The position numbers and the translations under genes are program-made. A DNA stretch of 64,000 nucleotides from Tridacna crocea (lineage: Eukaryota; Mollusca; Bivalvia; Cardiida; Cardiidae), in the NCBI GenBank assembly GCA_943736015.1, contig OX031069.1, positions 23,627,235 to 23,691,234 of the forward strand, given 5' to 3'. Position 1 is the stretch's first letter; each line of letters begins with the position of its first letter. The notes under the pieces were generated by a model, which searched no databases, was not told the DNA's origin, and was given only the letters and a program-made list of their open reading frames with translations. Shown piece after piece: positions 1-13,000 of the stretch.

Positions 1-170
1 AAAACATTGTGGGAAAAGGAGAAAATGCTGGTAACCAGCATTTTCTCCTTTTCCCACAATGTTTTCTTCCCTTCTCAACCCAAATTTCAATTTTTGAGTC
101 ACATTTATTCTGACGACTGCAAATGCTTTCAATATGGACCAGTCTAAAATTTTCTTGTGTGGTAAAGAGT
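1..170 (+). mobile_element. Hairpin MITE A, cut by window start
   Basis: Perfect 65-nt core at 1-65 (central base A at 33) with the long arm to a degenerate end at ~170. This is the clearest core in the window. Confidence 0.5.
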
Positions 171-279
171 TTTGATAAACGTTAAGCGGGGAAGTAGTCA
201 GTGGCTATGAATGAGTGCTGTGTGGAAGTACACATACTTACAAAACAGACTTCATTTGTATATGGATAGGTGCCCTTGC

Positions 280-437
280 CAGACCTGGGGTCATTGTAAT
301 CTGTAATCGTGATTACATGTAATCGATTACAAAATCTGAGTAATCGCAATGTAATCTGTAATCGTGAGTTTTCATAAAACTTGGGAGTAATTTTAATTGT
401 AATCGATTACATTGGTATGTAAACAACCCCAGGTCTG
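280..437. mobile_element. hAT-type MITE, 158 bp
   Basis: Terminal inverted repeats CAGACCTGGGGT / ACCCCAGGTCTG flanked by 8-bp near-identical direct repeats (GCCCTTGC at 272-279, GCACTTGC at 438-445). The interior repeats TGTAATC and the palindrome TGTAATCGATTACA. TIR and 8-bp duplication fit the hAT superfamily. No coding capacity. Confidence 0.5.
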
Positions 438-621
438 GCACTTGCAGCCTCATAAACATTTACATAAAGTTAAAAACATTATTGAACACCTACTCTTGAA
501 ATTTACTTACAAGCCCCAGATAATTAACAAGTAACTGATTCTGTCTTTTGAAGAGTGAATACCCCTGAAACTGTATTTTTTTTGTAATTTGGTCAGGATA
601 TTAGTTTTGTCTTCTCAAAGA

Positions 622-838
622 TCTCTTTACCATATGAAAAAGATTTAAGACTTGTCCAAATTGAAAGCATTTGCAGACGACAAAATAAATGTGACTGAAA
701 GGTCAGAATTTGTTTTGGGAAGTTTTAAAAAAAATTTGGGAAAAGGAGAAAATGCTGGTTACCAGCATTTTCCCACAATTTTTTTAAAGGCTTCTTTCTC
801 AGGTCATTTAAAGTCGAGATTGTGTGGAAGGATTGTTA
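622..838 (-). mobile_element. Hairpin MITE A, degraded
   Basis: Long arm first; core partly deleted on its right side; TTAA ends lost. Confidence 0.5.
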
Positions 839-966
839 GGACAGGCTTTTGGGCCAGTTTGGTTTTAGGTATCCACCAAGAATATTTTATCCATGAGAAA
901 TCAGCTTGTCTCAACAATCGCTATACTCCAGGGCCTCAGATGAGTCTCACATTCTTTATCTTGCAG

Positions 967-1044
967 CAATGCCAGTCCCCTAGTCGTAGTCAGTGTATCT
1001 CCCAAGTGGGAACTAAGTCTCCTTCACCACAAGGTGTTCAGTAT
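967..1044 (+). CDS. TLK: TLK exon a (N-terminal, Ser-rich)
   Basis: Acceptor after TTTATCTTGCAG, donor GTAAGT. Encodes 26 residues beginning [10 protein letters not shown] and ending GVQY, phase 0 on both sides. The TLK N-terminus is poorly conserved, so the call rests on splice signals, open frame and Ser/Pro/Gln composition. Confidence 0.5.
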
Positions 1045-4000
1045 GTAAGTATTGCGTAGTTGAGTCTTTGAAAATATAGTAACTTTGCACAAATATTTTG
1101 AACTCATACAACAAAAATTAGACTTGTCCAAATTGAAAGCATTTGCAGACGACAAAATTAATGTGCCTGAAAAAGTGAAATTTCATTTGGGAATGGTAGA
1201 AAACATTGTGGGAAAAGGAGAAAATGCTGGTTTTGGGAAAAGGAGAAAATGCTAGCTTTGGGAAAAGGAGAAAATGCTGGTTTTACCAGCATTTCTCTTT
1301 TTACTAGTGTTTTCAAAGGCTTTTATCCTATGGTTTTTAAAAGTCGGGATTGTGTGGTAAAGATCTTTGTTAAAACCATCCTTTCTCTACCAGTGTAGAT
1401 CAAGACCTGAAAAAAATCTCCAAGGTTTATCCTCTATGACCTAATTTAATCAAACATAAAAACAGGCAAATAATTTCTGGCCGAATATCGCAAAAATATC
1501 TGACAAAGATATTGCACAATGGAGATTGTATATTATTCTGGCTGATGTATTAAAGACGACAACACAGATTTTCAAAATGAACTTTGTATCTTGTTTCAGT
1601 CTTATTTGGCTTCATCCCCACAGAGTAGTAACTCTAATAGTATGTCGGGGTATCCACATTTCTACGCTGCTAGCAAGTCCATACAGGTAAGCATTTCTGC
1701 TAAAATCTAAAATCATTCTCTAAATCTCTAAATAGAGAGTTACTTTTCTTCAGAAAGCTAGATGTCATCCTCTTATTGGACTAAACATATCATATTTACA
1801 GATCCAGCAACTTTAACCTTTTAGCACCACAGATGCTTTTATGGATAGCATAGATCAAAGATCAGACTGCACAGCGATCTTTGCTGTTCTTCTGTTTAGT
1901 CAAGGCTGTAAGACTTTCAGTGGATTGTATTTGCAGTGGGCTAAAGAGATTGAGTTAATGTTGTTTAGGGTGAAAGAGTTGGTTAGTGTGTCATTTGGGA
2001 CCCAATTTGGGTTTTTCCTGCAGCATGACAATGACCTTTGTCTTTTTAGTTGAGGGTCATTGCTTAAATTTCTTGGGGCTCAAAATAAATGGGTTTCTTC
2101 ATTTTCAAGCACAGATTACAATATATGTCACCTTTAAACTGTAACCAAGTAAATTCTTAATAATCGTTTCTGACTGAAAGGTAATACATACTCTATTTTT
2201 TGTCTGATGTTGATATAGCCTGTAGCAAAGAACAAACTTGGATTAATGACGATTTATAAAATGTCGTAGATGATGTAGACTTTTGAACTTGCGTTTACTG
2301 ATGGTGCATTGTTATTTATTTTTGGGGGGTCAATGTAAATAAAATCATGTAATTGACACAAAATTTGTGTGTCATGGAAAACCCTGTGATCAATGGAATT
2401 ACTACTTGAACTGAAGAGATGAGTGTAAAGTAAAATCTGTCTTGTGTAACAGGCTACTCCAATATTCCTGTTTACCTAGAAAAAACAAGTGACACCAAGC
2501 AAAGAAAATGCACGTACTTGCGAAACATTTGATTTGCCTTGCTCTGGAAAATAGATAAACACAAAGGTGTACTTCAAATTACTGGGCTCTAAATGTTATC
2601 TTGTAATGTTTAGTGATTTTGGGCTAAAAAGGTGAACCACAATGAGAGAATTATTTTACTTTGCATTGTCTGTTACAGACTGATTTGACAGCATTACAAA
2701 TACAGAATATGGAAAGCACTGCGTCCAATGATATTGCAGAAAAAGACCAGAAAATAGAAGACCTTGTTCGGGTAAGGATTTATGTTTCTGAGTGACTGTT
2801 CATTGATAAACAAGTCAAAAGTGACTCTTTATTTTCCTCTATTGTTTGATCCAGAATAGGTTCTGTTTATTTAAGTAATGCTACATTTTGTATCCACTCT
2901 TCATTTCAAAATATGCCATCCTGTTGGTTATCATGTCCTGGCTCAGTCAGTGAGAATAGGAGTTTGAAATTTGATTTACCAACCCTGATCTATACCATGA
3001 AAAGGTTTCAAGGTTTCTATATTTCTGTAATTTGATTCTTTGGTGAAAAGTGGTCAAAGGCTTCTTCTACTTTTTGTGACTTTTGATGTTTAACTCTTAC
3101 TAGACGACAAAATTTTGGACTAGTCCAAATTGAAAGCATTTGCAGACGACAAAATGATTGTGAGTCAAAAACTGAAATTTGATTTGGACAGGATTAAAAA
3201 AAAAAAAACATTGTGGGAAAAGGAAAGAAAATGCTGGTTACCAGCATTTTCTCCTTTTCCCACAATGTTTTCAAAAGGCTTCTTTTTCAAGGTCGTTAAA
3301 ACCCTGGATTGTGTGTGTGGTAAAGAGTTAAAGGCATTTGTTGTTTTGTAAATTAATCACATTTTCGTCAAAAAGGAAACAAAACAAACAAGAAATAATT
3401 TTTGACTTTGTCTCAGAGAACATCAAAAGGTTACAATGTCAGGAGCTTCACATTCTGGTTTTGTATCCATAATGTCTGATTAAGTCTGAAAGTTTTTCCT
3501 TGTAATTTTCCTTGCTTCTTTAGGATGAGAATTGGATTGTTCGGATGGGATTGTTAAATTTCCTGATGTGTTTTGACATATACCTTAAACACTGTCAGTT
3601 TGCTAAGCTGTAGTTGTACTTGACATGTATTTTGATGTTTTTTCATTTCTTTACTTTACAGCAAAATGATGAGTTGAGGCGGCAGTTGACAGCACAGCAA
3701 AAATTGATAGAAAAACACAAAGAGAATTTACAAAAGTGTTTAAATGTAAATAAGACGCTCTTGATAGATAAGGTAAGCCAGTATTCCATCAACATTTGTG
3801 TAATTCTTAACTAGATAGGGCCTTGTTTTCATGACCAGATAGGGTACGGCTTTTTTGGACATTGAGGGAGAATTTGGTATACAGCATTTTCTCTTTTTCC
3901 CACAAAATTCTCTACTCTACCAACTATAAAAGCGATCATTTGAGCAATGTGTAACCCTTTACCATACGAGAAACTTAAAGACTTGCCCAAATTAAAAGAA

Positions 4001-7000
4001 TTAATTTAAAGATGTGGATTAAATTGATAAGATGATGAGATTTGTCAGTAAAGGTGTAGAAAACATTGTGGAAGGAGGAGAAAATGCTGTTTACCAGCAC
4101 TTTCTTTTTTTTCCCTCCAATGTTTTCAAAGGGCTGCTTTTCCAGGGTTGTTTAAAAATATTTCTGTTTGGTAAAATATTACTTTGTCCTCTGCAAGTGT
4201 TTTCAATATGGAAATGTCAAATTTCTCTCTTCTTGTAAAGAGGTAACTCGATAACACACCAACCCAACACACTTCACTTCACCAATCCAACATACTTCAA
4301 GTTAAAGAAAGTGAGAAGGCCTGGAAACACATGTAAGGGCAGGGATCACCTTGATATGACCTAAGTAGTTAAAACAGTGTTAAATACAAACAAAACACAT
4401 TACACTAGGATTCATTTTTCTCTCTGCTGATCATGTAGTGAGAAAGCAGCCAGTAGCATAAGAATAATACACACACCAGACAGGTATAAATAAAATTGTT
4501 GTTATATTTGAACCATGCAACTCAATCTGCAAAAAGTTTTGACCCAAGTCAGCCTCTGCAGTACCTGAGGCCAGACCTGGGTTAGCTTGATTTTGCGATG
4601 GATCAATTTTCAACATGACAAAGGACCAGTCTGCACTATAACTCAGCCATTTCTTAGACAAAATTGATAACATGAATCCATCGTTATGAGATTACTTGCT
4701 TGGTATAATGCATCACAGAGATACATTAACTCACTACCAAATAACAAAATTTTAGGTTTGTCCGAATTGAAAGCATTTGCAGACGACGATATAAAAGTGA
4801 CTGAAAATTTGAAATTTGTTTTGTGAAGGGTTTTTCTAACATTGTGGGAAAAGGAGAAAATGCTGGTTACCAGCATTTTCTCCTTTTCCCACAATGTTTT
4901 CTAAAGGCATCTTTCTCAGGGGCGTCAAAAGTAGGGATTGTCTGGTAATGGGTTAAAAGCCCATTTGCCAGCATGTAGCTATTTTATTGTTTCATGATTT
5001 CAGAGTGGTTTAGAAAAGAAAACAACTCGGCAGAAGAGCATGGAGAATAGGTTACGACTGGGTCAGTTTGTGACGCAGCGACAGGGTGCCACGTTTGTTG
5101 AGAATTGGGTGGACGGATGGGCTTTCACAGATTTAATGAAGTAAGTGTCCATTCGGCTCCAAAACGCTGAGCTCTAGTAACTCTGTAGGTAGGGTTATGG
5201 ACTTTTGAGCATAGTCGCTGGTTTGTTCCTCAGCCCATCCAGTCTCTTTCTGAGGATTATCCCTTTCCCAAAGAACAAACTTTTGGACTAGACCAAATTG
5301 AAAGCATTTGAAGACGACAATTCAAGTCTTGCTGAAAAGATGATTTCTGTCTATGATAGGGTAGAAAACATTGTGGGAAAAGGAGAAAATGCTGGTTACC
5401 AGCATTTTCTCGTTTTCCCACAATGTTTTCAAAAGGCTACTATTCCAGACCCATAAAAACCAGGGATTGTTTGGGAAAGGGTTAAAAGAAGTCATTGCTA
5501 CAGGATTCATCGCTGACCATTAACTCAACAATGGTTATATGGGAGATCAGCCAATGGCTTGGAAAGAATATTGTACAGAGTATTTGTAAAAGAAACTTCA
5601 GGAAAGCATGAATAAGTGCTCTGGCTACAGTGATACAACTGAGAAAATGTTAAAAATAACATTAAACATCATGCAGTCAATTGATCAGATTCCTTCAGTA
5701 CCAAGTTCTCCATGTTTGATAATCGTGATGAGCAGGTTATTTGTGATACAGTGTACACATGTAGTTTTGCATCTAGGCCTGTAAAGTGCTCAAATTTTGC
5801 AAATGATAAGCTGATATTTATCAATTGACGGTCTTTGAACTTTATCAACTCAATGAATACCAATTTCAAACAGAAAGCTTCAGCATATTAAGAATATCAA
5901 TACATACATACATTCTTATAGAAACACTACAGTTTGGCTTATGACATACTGGCCAAATTTTTTTCATATACTGTCAGGGCCATTTAGCAAAGGAATCTGC
6001 ACTTAAGAACCATGAATTGTTGTGTTGTACCCATCCAGATACGCTGTTCTTTAAACAGCAAGATAAAGGCATTGCATATCAGTCTAAAGAACAAAAACAA
6101 TAAAAAGTAGCATTTTTCAGCCTTTGTTTATTAATTATTTATAGTCTTGAAATGGAAATCTTGCATTAAAATAGGACTTTAAGATGCGCATGGGATAACC
6201 ACCTGCAAATACTGCCAAGGAATGAGACACAAGTTTACTTTGCTACTTTTCTTTGAACCAAGATCATATTAATCCCGTTACCCAAGTTTGAACAGTTGGA
6301 AGAGGAAGCTTTTTGGAAGCCTTGTGTGAAAAGGAGAAAATACTGGTAAACAGCATTTTTCCTTTTTCCTACAAAGTTTTTCACCCTCTACCAAAGACAT
6401 AAATCATCATTTGAGCTTCTTGTAACTAGTTGCTGCAAATTCTTGGTATTGGGACCAGTCTAAAGTGTTGGTAGGTAAGGAGTTAATAAGTTGTTGGGAA
6501 TAATCTTATGTGAATAGTTTCAAATTTATTATTGTATTTTTCAGACAACAAGAAAGAATAGCGGCTGAGAGAGAAGAGATAGAAAAACAGAGAAAACTTT
6601 TACTAAAGAGAAAACCTCCATCAAACTTGACAAAAACGTCAAACAACAATTTCTTGAAGCCTGGTGGAGAGAAACTGTAAGTGATACCTACTATAATTAT
6701 TTTGACCTTCCTTTGATGGTTTAATGCTCATCTGAACTTGTTTGTATGGACCGTGTAGATCCAAGATCAGACTGCAGAGAAGGTACAATCCAATCTTAGG
6801 TCCACTATGTACACTACTTTGTTAAATGGATCCGATCCAAACAGCCTTGAAACACATTTCATTAATTCAGTATTTTAACATTAATTTTAATCATTACTAA
6901 AATTTACAGTAGCTGACCTTGAAAAGATTGTAGCAAAAGCAGAGTAGGTTACATGTATTTTTAAGTTTTGCAACAAATTCAATCTCATGTATCCCAGAAA

Positions 7001-10000
7001 TCAATTTCGTTTAATCATGAGGTAAACCTTTGACAAGTAGAATATTGACCAATAGCAAAGAATCTTAACCTAGGTAAACATACCAGACCGCCCAGGCTGA
7101 TATGGGTCTGTACATTTAACTCGTTACCAAACAACAAAATTTAGGTTTGTCTAAATCGAAAGCATTTGCAAACGAAAAAAAAAAAGATACTGAAAATTTG
7201 AATATTGTTTTGTGAAGGGTAGAAAACATTGTGGGAAAAGGAGAAAATGCTGGTTACCAGCATTTTCTCCTTTTCCCACAATGTTTACTACAGGCTTCTT
7301 TCTCAGGGTCATCAAAAGTAGGGATTGTGTGGTAATGGGTTAACAGGTGCATCAAACCCTCTTTTCACCAAGCAGGGCTCAAGTATTCTGTTCTGGTTGT
7401 CTACAGGTTAACGTTTACGGAGTTTTATGAACGTGATGAAATCATGAAGCTTCGGCAAGCTGCCCTCAGAAAGGAGGATGTTGATATCCAGCTGGAGTTG
7501 GAGAAATTGGAACGGGAGAGAAATCTTCATATACGTGAACTCAAACGCATTCACAATGAGGATAACTCACGGTATGTAACTCTTTACTTTACAATCTCGA
7601 GTTTTAACGACCCGAAGGAAAAGGCTTTTTTAACCAGAATTTTCTCTTTTCATCAATGTTTTCTACTCATTCAAAGACAAATGCCGTCATTTCAATTAGA
7701 TTAAAATTGTAGTCTTCAAATGCTTTCATTTTAGACCAGTCTATTTTTTGTTGTGTGGAAAAGAGTTTTTCACTACTCTTTCACCACAATAAATCCATTG
7801 CATTTTCTCAAAGACTAAAACTGCATTTCCTGTGCAACCAGCATTTTCTCCTTTTCTCACAATGTTTTCTACCCTTTACAAAACAAATTTCAAATTTTGT
7901 CCAAATCCTTTCAATTTGGATAAGTCTAAAATTTTGTTGTTTGGTAATGAGTTGAACATGATTAGTTGGTAAAGAGTTGGAACACGTTCTGTTTTGTATT
8001 ATTATTATGTATTTAACCATTTTGTCTTGCAGGTTTAAAGACAATCCAATTCTCAACGAACGTTATTTATTGTTAAATCTCATTGGAAAAGGGGGCTTCA
8101 GTGAGGTGCATAAGGTAAGTTTCTGTGCTGTAATATTATTGTTTGAAATGACATCAAATAAATAGAGGATCTCAAATAAGTGTTTATGTATTATCATTTT
8201 TATCAAACAAGTTGACCGAGATTGTATGACGTGAACCTTAGGATGCATCAACTACATTTTAGTCAAAAAGTTCAATTTTCAAGTCACATTTTTCAGGTTG
8301 TCTGCAAATAATTTCAATTTGGACAAGTCTAAAATTTTGCCTTTTGGTATAGAGTTAATGTTCATGATATCAGTGGCACTGTACGTTAACTCACCACCAA
8401 ATGACATAAATTTGGACTAGGCATAATCGGAAGAATTTTTAAGACAATAATTTAGATGGGGCTGCAATGATCCATTTTGAATTTGCAAGGGCAGAAAACA
8501 TTATGGGAAAAGGAATAAATGCTGGTTACTTGCATTTTCTCTTATTTCCCACATTGTTTTCACAAACTTTTATTACCAAAATGTACTTCAAAAATTTGTT
8601 GTGGAAAGAGTTGAAAACATTGTGGGAAAAAGAGAAAATGCTGGTACAAAATGCTGGTTACCAGCATTGTCTCATATTCCCATGATATTTACAAAAGTAT
8701 TCTTTTTAAGAGTCGTCAGTGGTTGACATGGTGTGATAAAGGATTAATCTTTGTATTTTTTCTTTCCCAGGGCTTTGACCTTAAAGAACAGCGTTACGTT
8801 GGTTGTAAAATACATCAGTTAAACAGAGAGTGGAAGGATGATAAAAAGGCCAATTATATAAAGTAAGATATTGTTGGATAGCTAAAAATTACAGCTTATA
8901 TCAGGTTTTTATGTTATATGGGTGACTGAAGTCATTTTCATTGATTATAATACAGGACCAAAGTATGGAATGCTTATTCTAACTCCTTGATGAAATTTGG
9001 GGGATATGATGATGGACAAAACTTAACTTCTTACCAAATCTATTACCAAACAACAAAATTTTTTGGACTTGTCCAAATGGAAAGCATCTATAGATACCAA
9101 AATAGAAGTGATACAACAACAGAATTTTTTTTTTTTTGGATAAAAAACACTACAGGAAAAGGATAAATTGCTGCTTGCCAGTATTTTATCCTTTCCTGAG
9201 AATGTTTTCAAAAGTTTTCTACCTGAGGGTCATTAAATCTTGTGTTTGTGTGGTATAGGGCTAATTCAGTAATATTTATTTGTTTCACTTACAGAACAAA
9301 CTGCAAGACTTATAAAAATATTCTGAATATTTCTGTAAAAATAACAACCTTTTCTATTTATTCAACTTTTCTTGTTGATCTTACTCTTCTTTTCTCCATG
9401 TGTATTTTCAGACATGCTTTACGAGAATACAAAATCCATAAAATCTTGGATCATCCAAGAATTGTGAAACTATATGATGTATTTGAAATAGACAACAATT
9501 CGTAAGTACATATTTACGAGTATTATTGTTTTTCGTACTGTCACAGACATACTGGAAATGCTCATAATTTTCAAACCCCTCTAATTCTCCATTTATACAG
9601 AACAGGGGTCTTCTGGGGTTTAGTGGTGAAGATATAGGATTTATAACCTGAAGGGCTATGTTTCTATTCCCACTGAACTTTTTCACCATCAAGTGTGTAA
9701 ATTATATTTTTTACATTGGCTATAAATACAGTTACACTGCAAGATGAAGAGAGAGTTTGGCCTTAAGCTAAAAGGAAGTAGTGGACAGTGTAGATCAGAG
9801 ATGAGATAGCACAAAGCTCACGTCTTTCCTTAACCCTTTACCCCATAAGGCATTTCTATGGTATCTCTAATTGACCCTAAATAACAGCAAGGATGAAGCC
9901 GTTTCCTTTGTGTATATGATAGCTTTTGATAGCATAGAAAACATAGTGGCAAAAGGTGGAATTGCTCACGAGCAATTCCACCTTTTGCCACAATGTTTTC

Positions 10001-13000
10001 CAAAGTGTTCTACAAGCAATGTGTAGAATTGAGTATCTTTGGAGTAAAGGGTTAATGTCTTTTAAATACTCTGTACAGTTGCAAAGAAATACTGCTTTTG
10101 AAGGGTGTACAGATGGTTTATATAGCTGACAGCTTCTCTCATGCACTGTAGTAGGTTTCCTATACTTTTAGGGTATTGCATTGACTTGTATGGGATTTCA
10201 AAGCTCGGGGATTTGAACTCATTACCAAACAACAACATTTTAGACTGGTCCAAATTGAAAGCACTTGCAGACAACAACATAAAAGTGACTGAAAATTTGA
10301 AATTTGTTTTGTAAAGGGTAGAAAGCATTGTGGGAAAAGGAGAAAATGCTGGTTACCAGCATTTTCTCCTTTTCTCACAATGTTTTCTAAAGGCTTCTTT
10401 CTCAGGGGCGTCAAAAGTAGGGATTGTGTGGTAATGGGTTAAAGCTCACGGCATCTCTCAATTGTCTCTTACAGATTCTGTACAGTTTTAGAGTATTGTG
10501 AGGGAAATGACCTTGACTTTTATCTGAAACAGAACAAGTGCATTCCGGAGAAGGAGGCGCGCTCGATCGTCTGTCAGACTGTCAGTGCTCTCAAATATCT
10601 CAATGAGATAAAACCACCTGTGATTCATTATGATTTAAAACCTGGTAGGTATCTCTGTTTATTTTTCTTCATTAGTAATTAAAAGTCTTTGGTTTCTGTG
10701 ACTCCATGGAAGAGGCCCTTTGGTCCAGAAACTGTTGTTCATCAAAGGTCACATGCATTTTTGTCATGTCCTCTCCACAGATCTACTGTTTATTTATTAA
10801 GTATTAAAGCTTTTGACTTGTCCAAATTGAAAGTATTTGCAAGTGACATTAAATTTTGCATAAATGATGAAATTTTCTTCGCAAACATAGAATATATTGT
10901 GGGAAGAAGAGAAAAACTGGTAATTGCAAACATAGAATATATTGTGGGAAAAAGAGAAAAAACTGGTCAACAGAATGTTCTCCTTTATGGAAGATGTTTT
11001 CCAAAATCTTCTGTTACAGCCATTAAAACTTCAGTTTGTGCTATGAAAATGAAACTTAGAGTCATTCTACAGCCCTGTCCATCTCAATGAGACTACATAT
11101 GGCCTGCAACCCCTTAAAAGGGGCATTCAGACACCTGCATAAAGTGTGGTCGCGGATCAGCCAGCGCAGTCCACACAGACTGATCCAAGATGACACTTTA
11201 CGACCATATTAGATTTTGTCCTACAGTAGAATTGCACAAAACAGAAAATTACATAAGAATGGAAAGTGTCGTCTTGAATCAGCCTGTCAACATCTTGTCA
11301 ATCTTGAAAAATATTTCACACATGCATGAATTGATATGCAGAGCTGAGTCACAGTACCAGGAACATGGCAAAAAGTTAACTCTTTACCAAACTATCAAAT
11401 CAAGGATCTCTGCAATTAGTACATTTTTAAGGCTTTTTTTTTGCGATTGACTTACGTGCTGGCAGTGGTTATAATGAAAAAGACAATGTGAGTGTTACAA
11501 GTGTTTTTGATTGGATAAAGATCTGACTGTTTAAAACTGCTGTATGACCATGTATGTATATTGATAGCCATAAAGTTGCAGTCAGTGTTCCTCAAACAAC
11601 TTAGAAACTTTCAGCAATCTTGAGTTTAATACTTTTTTTTTTTTCCAGGTAATATTTTACTGGGAAATCCTGTTCACAATGGAAGTAAGTTTAAATTGTT
11701 CTTCAACATTAACTTTGTAAATCACTGGCAGATTACTTTAATAGGCATTTTTGGTCTTTCAGTAGAACTTTAAAAAATATGTGACAAAGAAACCTATCTC
11801 TGTTTTGCTGGATTTTTTTTCCCTTGTGTGGGACAGGTCAGGTAGCTAAGCAGATAGCATATCTGACGTGTGACTGGATGGTTTCAGGTTTTTATACCCA
11901 CTTGAGGCAAATTTTCATGCAAAAAAAAAGTTTAGGCCTCTCTCCTCTGATGGATATGAGGAAGTAGTCAGTGGCTTGGAAAGGAAATTTTATCAATACT
12001 GGTCAGAGAAAGCCAGGAAACACATGCACAGGTGCACAGGCCACCATATAGCCTGTCTTTCTAAAAAGGTTTTAAACTCTACTAGAAGCATATTTCCTCA
12101 ATATGCATTAAATATCGAGTTATGTTTTTTCATAATTAACCCTTTCCGAAACAAGCCCTGGTTTTTACGTTTCTCGGTAAAATTCTTTTGAAAACACTGT
12201 GGGAAAAGGAGAAATTGCTCATAATGAGCAATTTCTCCTTTTCCCACAGTGTTTTTTACCCTTTTTGAGAACTTTCTGCCATTTTCTCCAAATCTGAAAT
12301 TGTCATCTGCAAACTCTTTTGGTTTGGAAGGGTCCAAAATTTATTGTTTTGGAATGGGTTAACAAGAAAATTTTAGAACTTATTAACTGAAAATTAGTTT
12401 CTTAAGGTTACAGGATATGCAAAAACCTTGTATTGTCTAAAAGAGGTTGTGTTGTTTTCTTCTCATACCAAAATAATATCTTGATCCATTACATTAATAT
12501 GTTCATGTGTATTTCAGGTACTAGCATGTCTGTGAGTACAGCAGTGAGCGGGGAAATAAAGATAACAGATTTTGGTCTGAGTAAGATCATGGATGATGAG
12601 AGTGTATCACAAGAGGGGATGGATCTTACTTCTCAAGGCGCTGGGACGTACTGGTTGGTAGCTTTTCATCAGCTTTTTAATACTGATACCCCTAAATGGT
12701 TATAAACAATCTTAAGGATTCATAGCACTTTCAGTGTTAGTTTTCAGGCCAACTGAAAAATTAAGTCGGTAAACGAAAGTTACTTAAATCACTTAACCAT
12801 TTACTACACACTCCCAAGTTTTAAGCATCCTTATGAAGAAATCTTTTGTAAACACCGTGCAAAAAGGAGAAAATGCTGATAACCAGCATTTTCTCCTTTT
12901 CCCACAATGTTTTCTACCCTATTAAAGACAATTTCCATCATTTAACCAAAATTTGAATTGTCAATTTCAAAATGCAGGGATTGCGCTGTTGTCTGTTGCT

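Larger units (their letters stand above)
171..960. other. TLK intron or upstream sequence with repeats only
   Basis: Apart from the small hAT-type MITE and one hairpin copy listed separately, I see no exon before 967. Confidence 0.5.
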
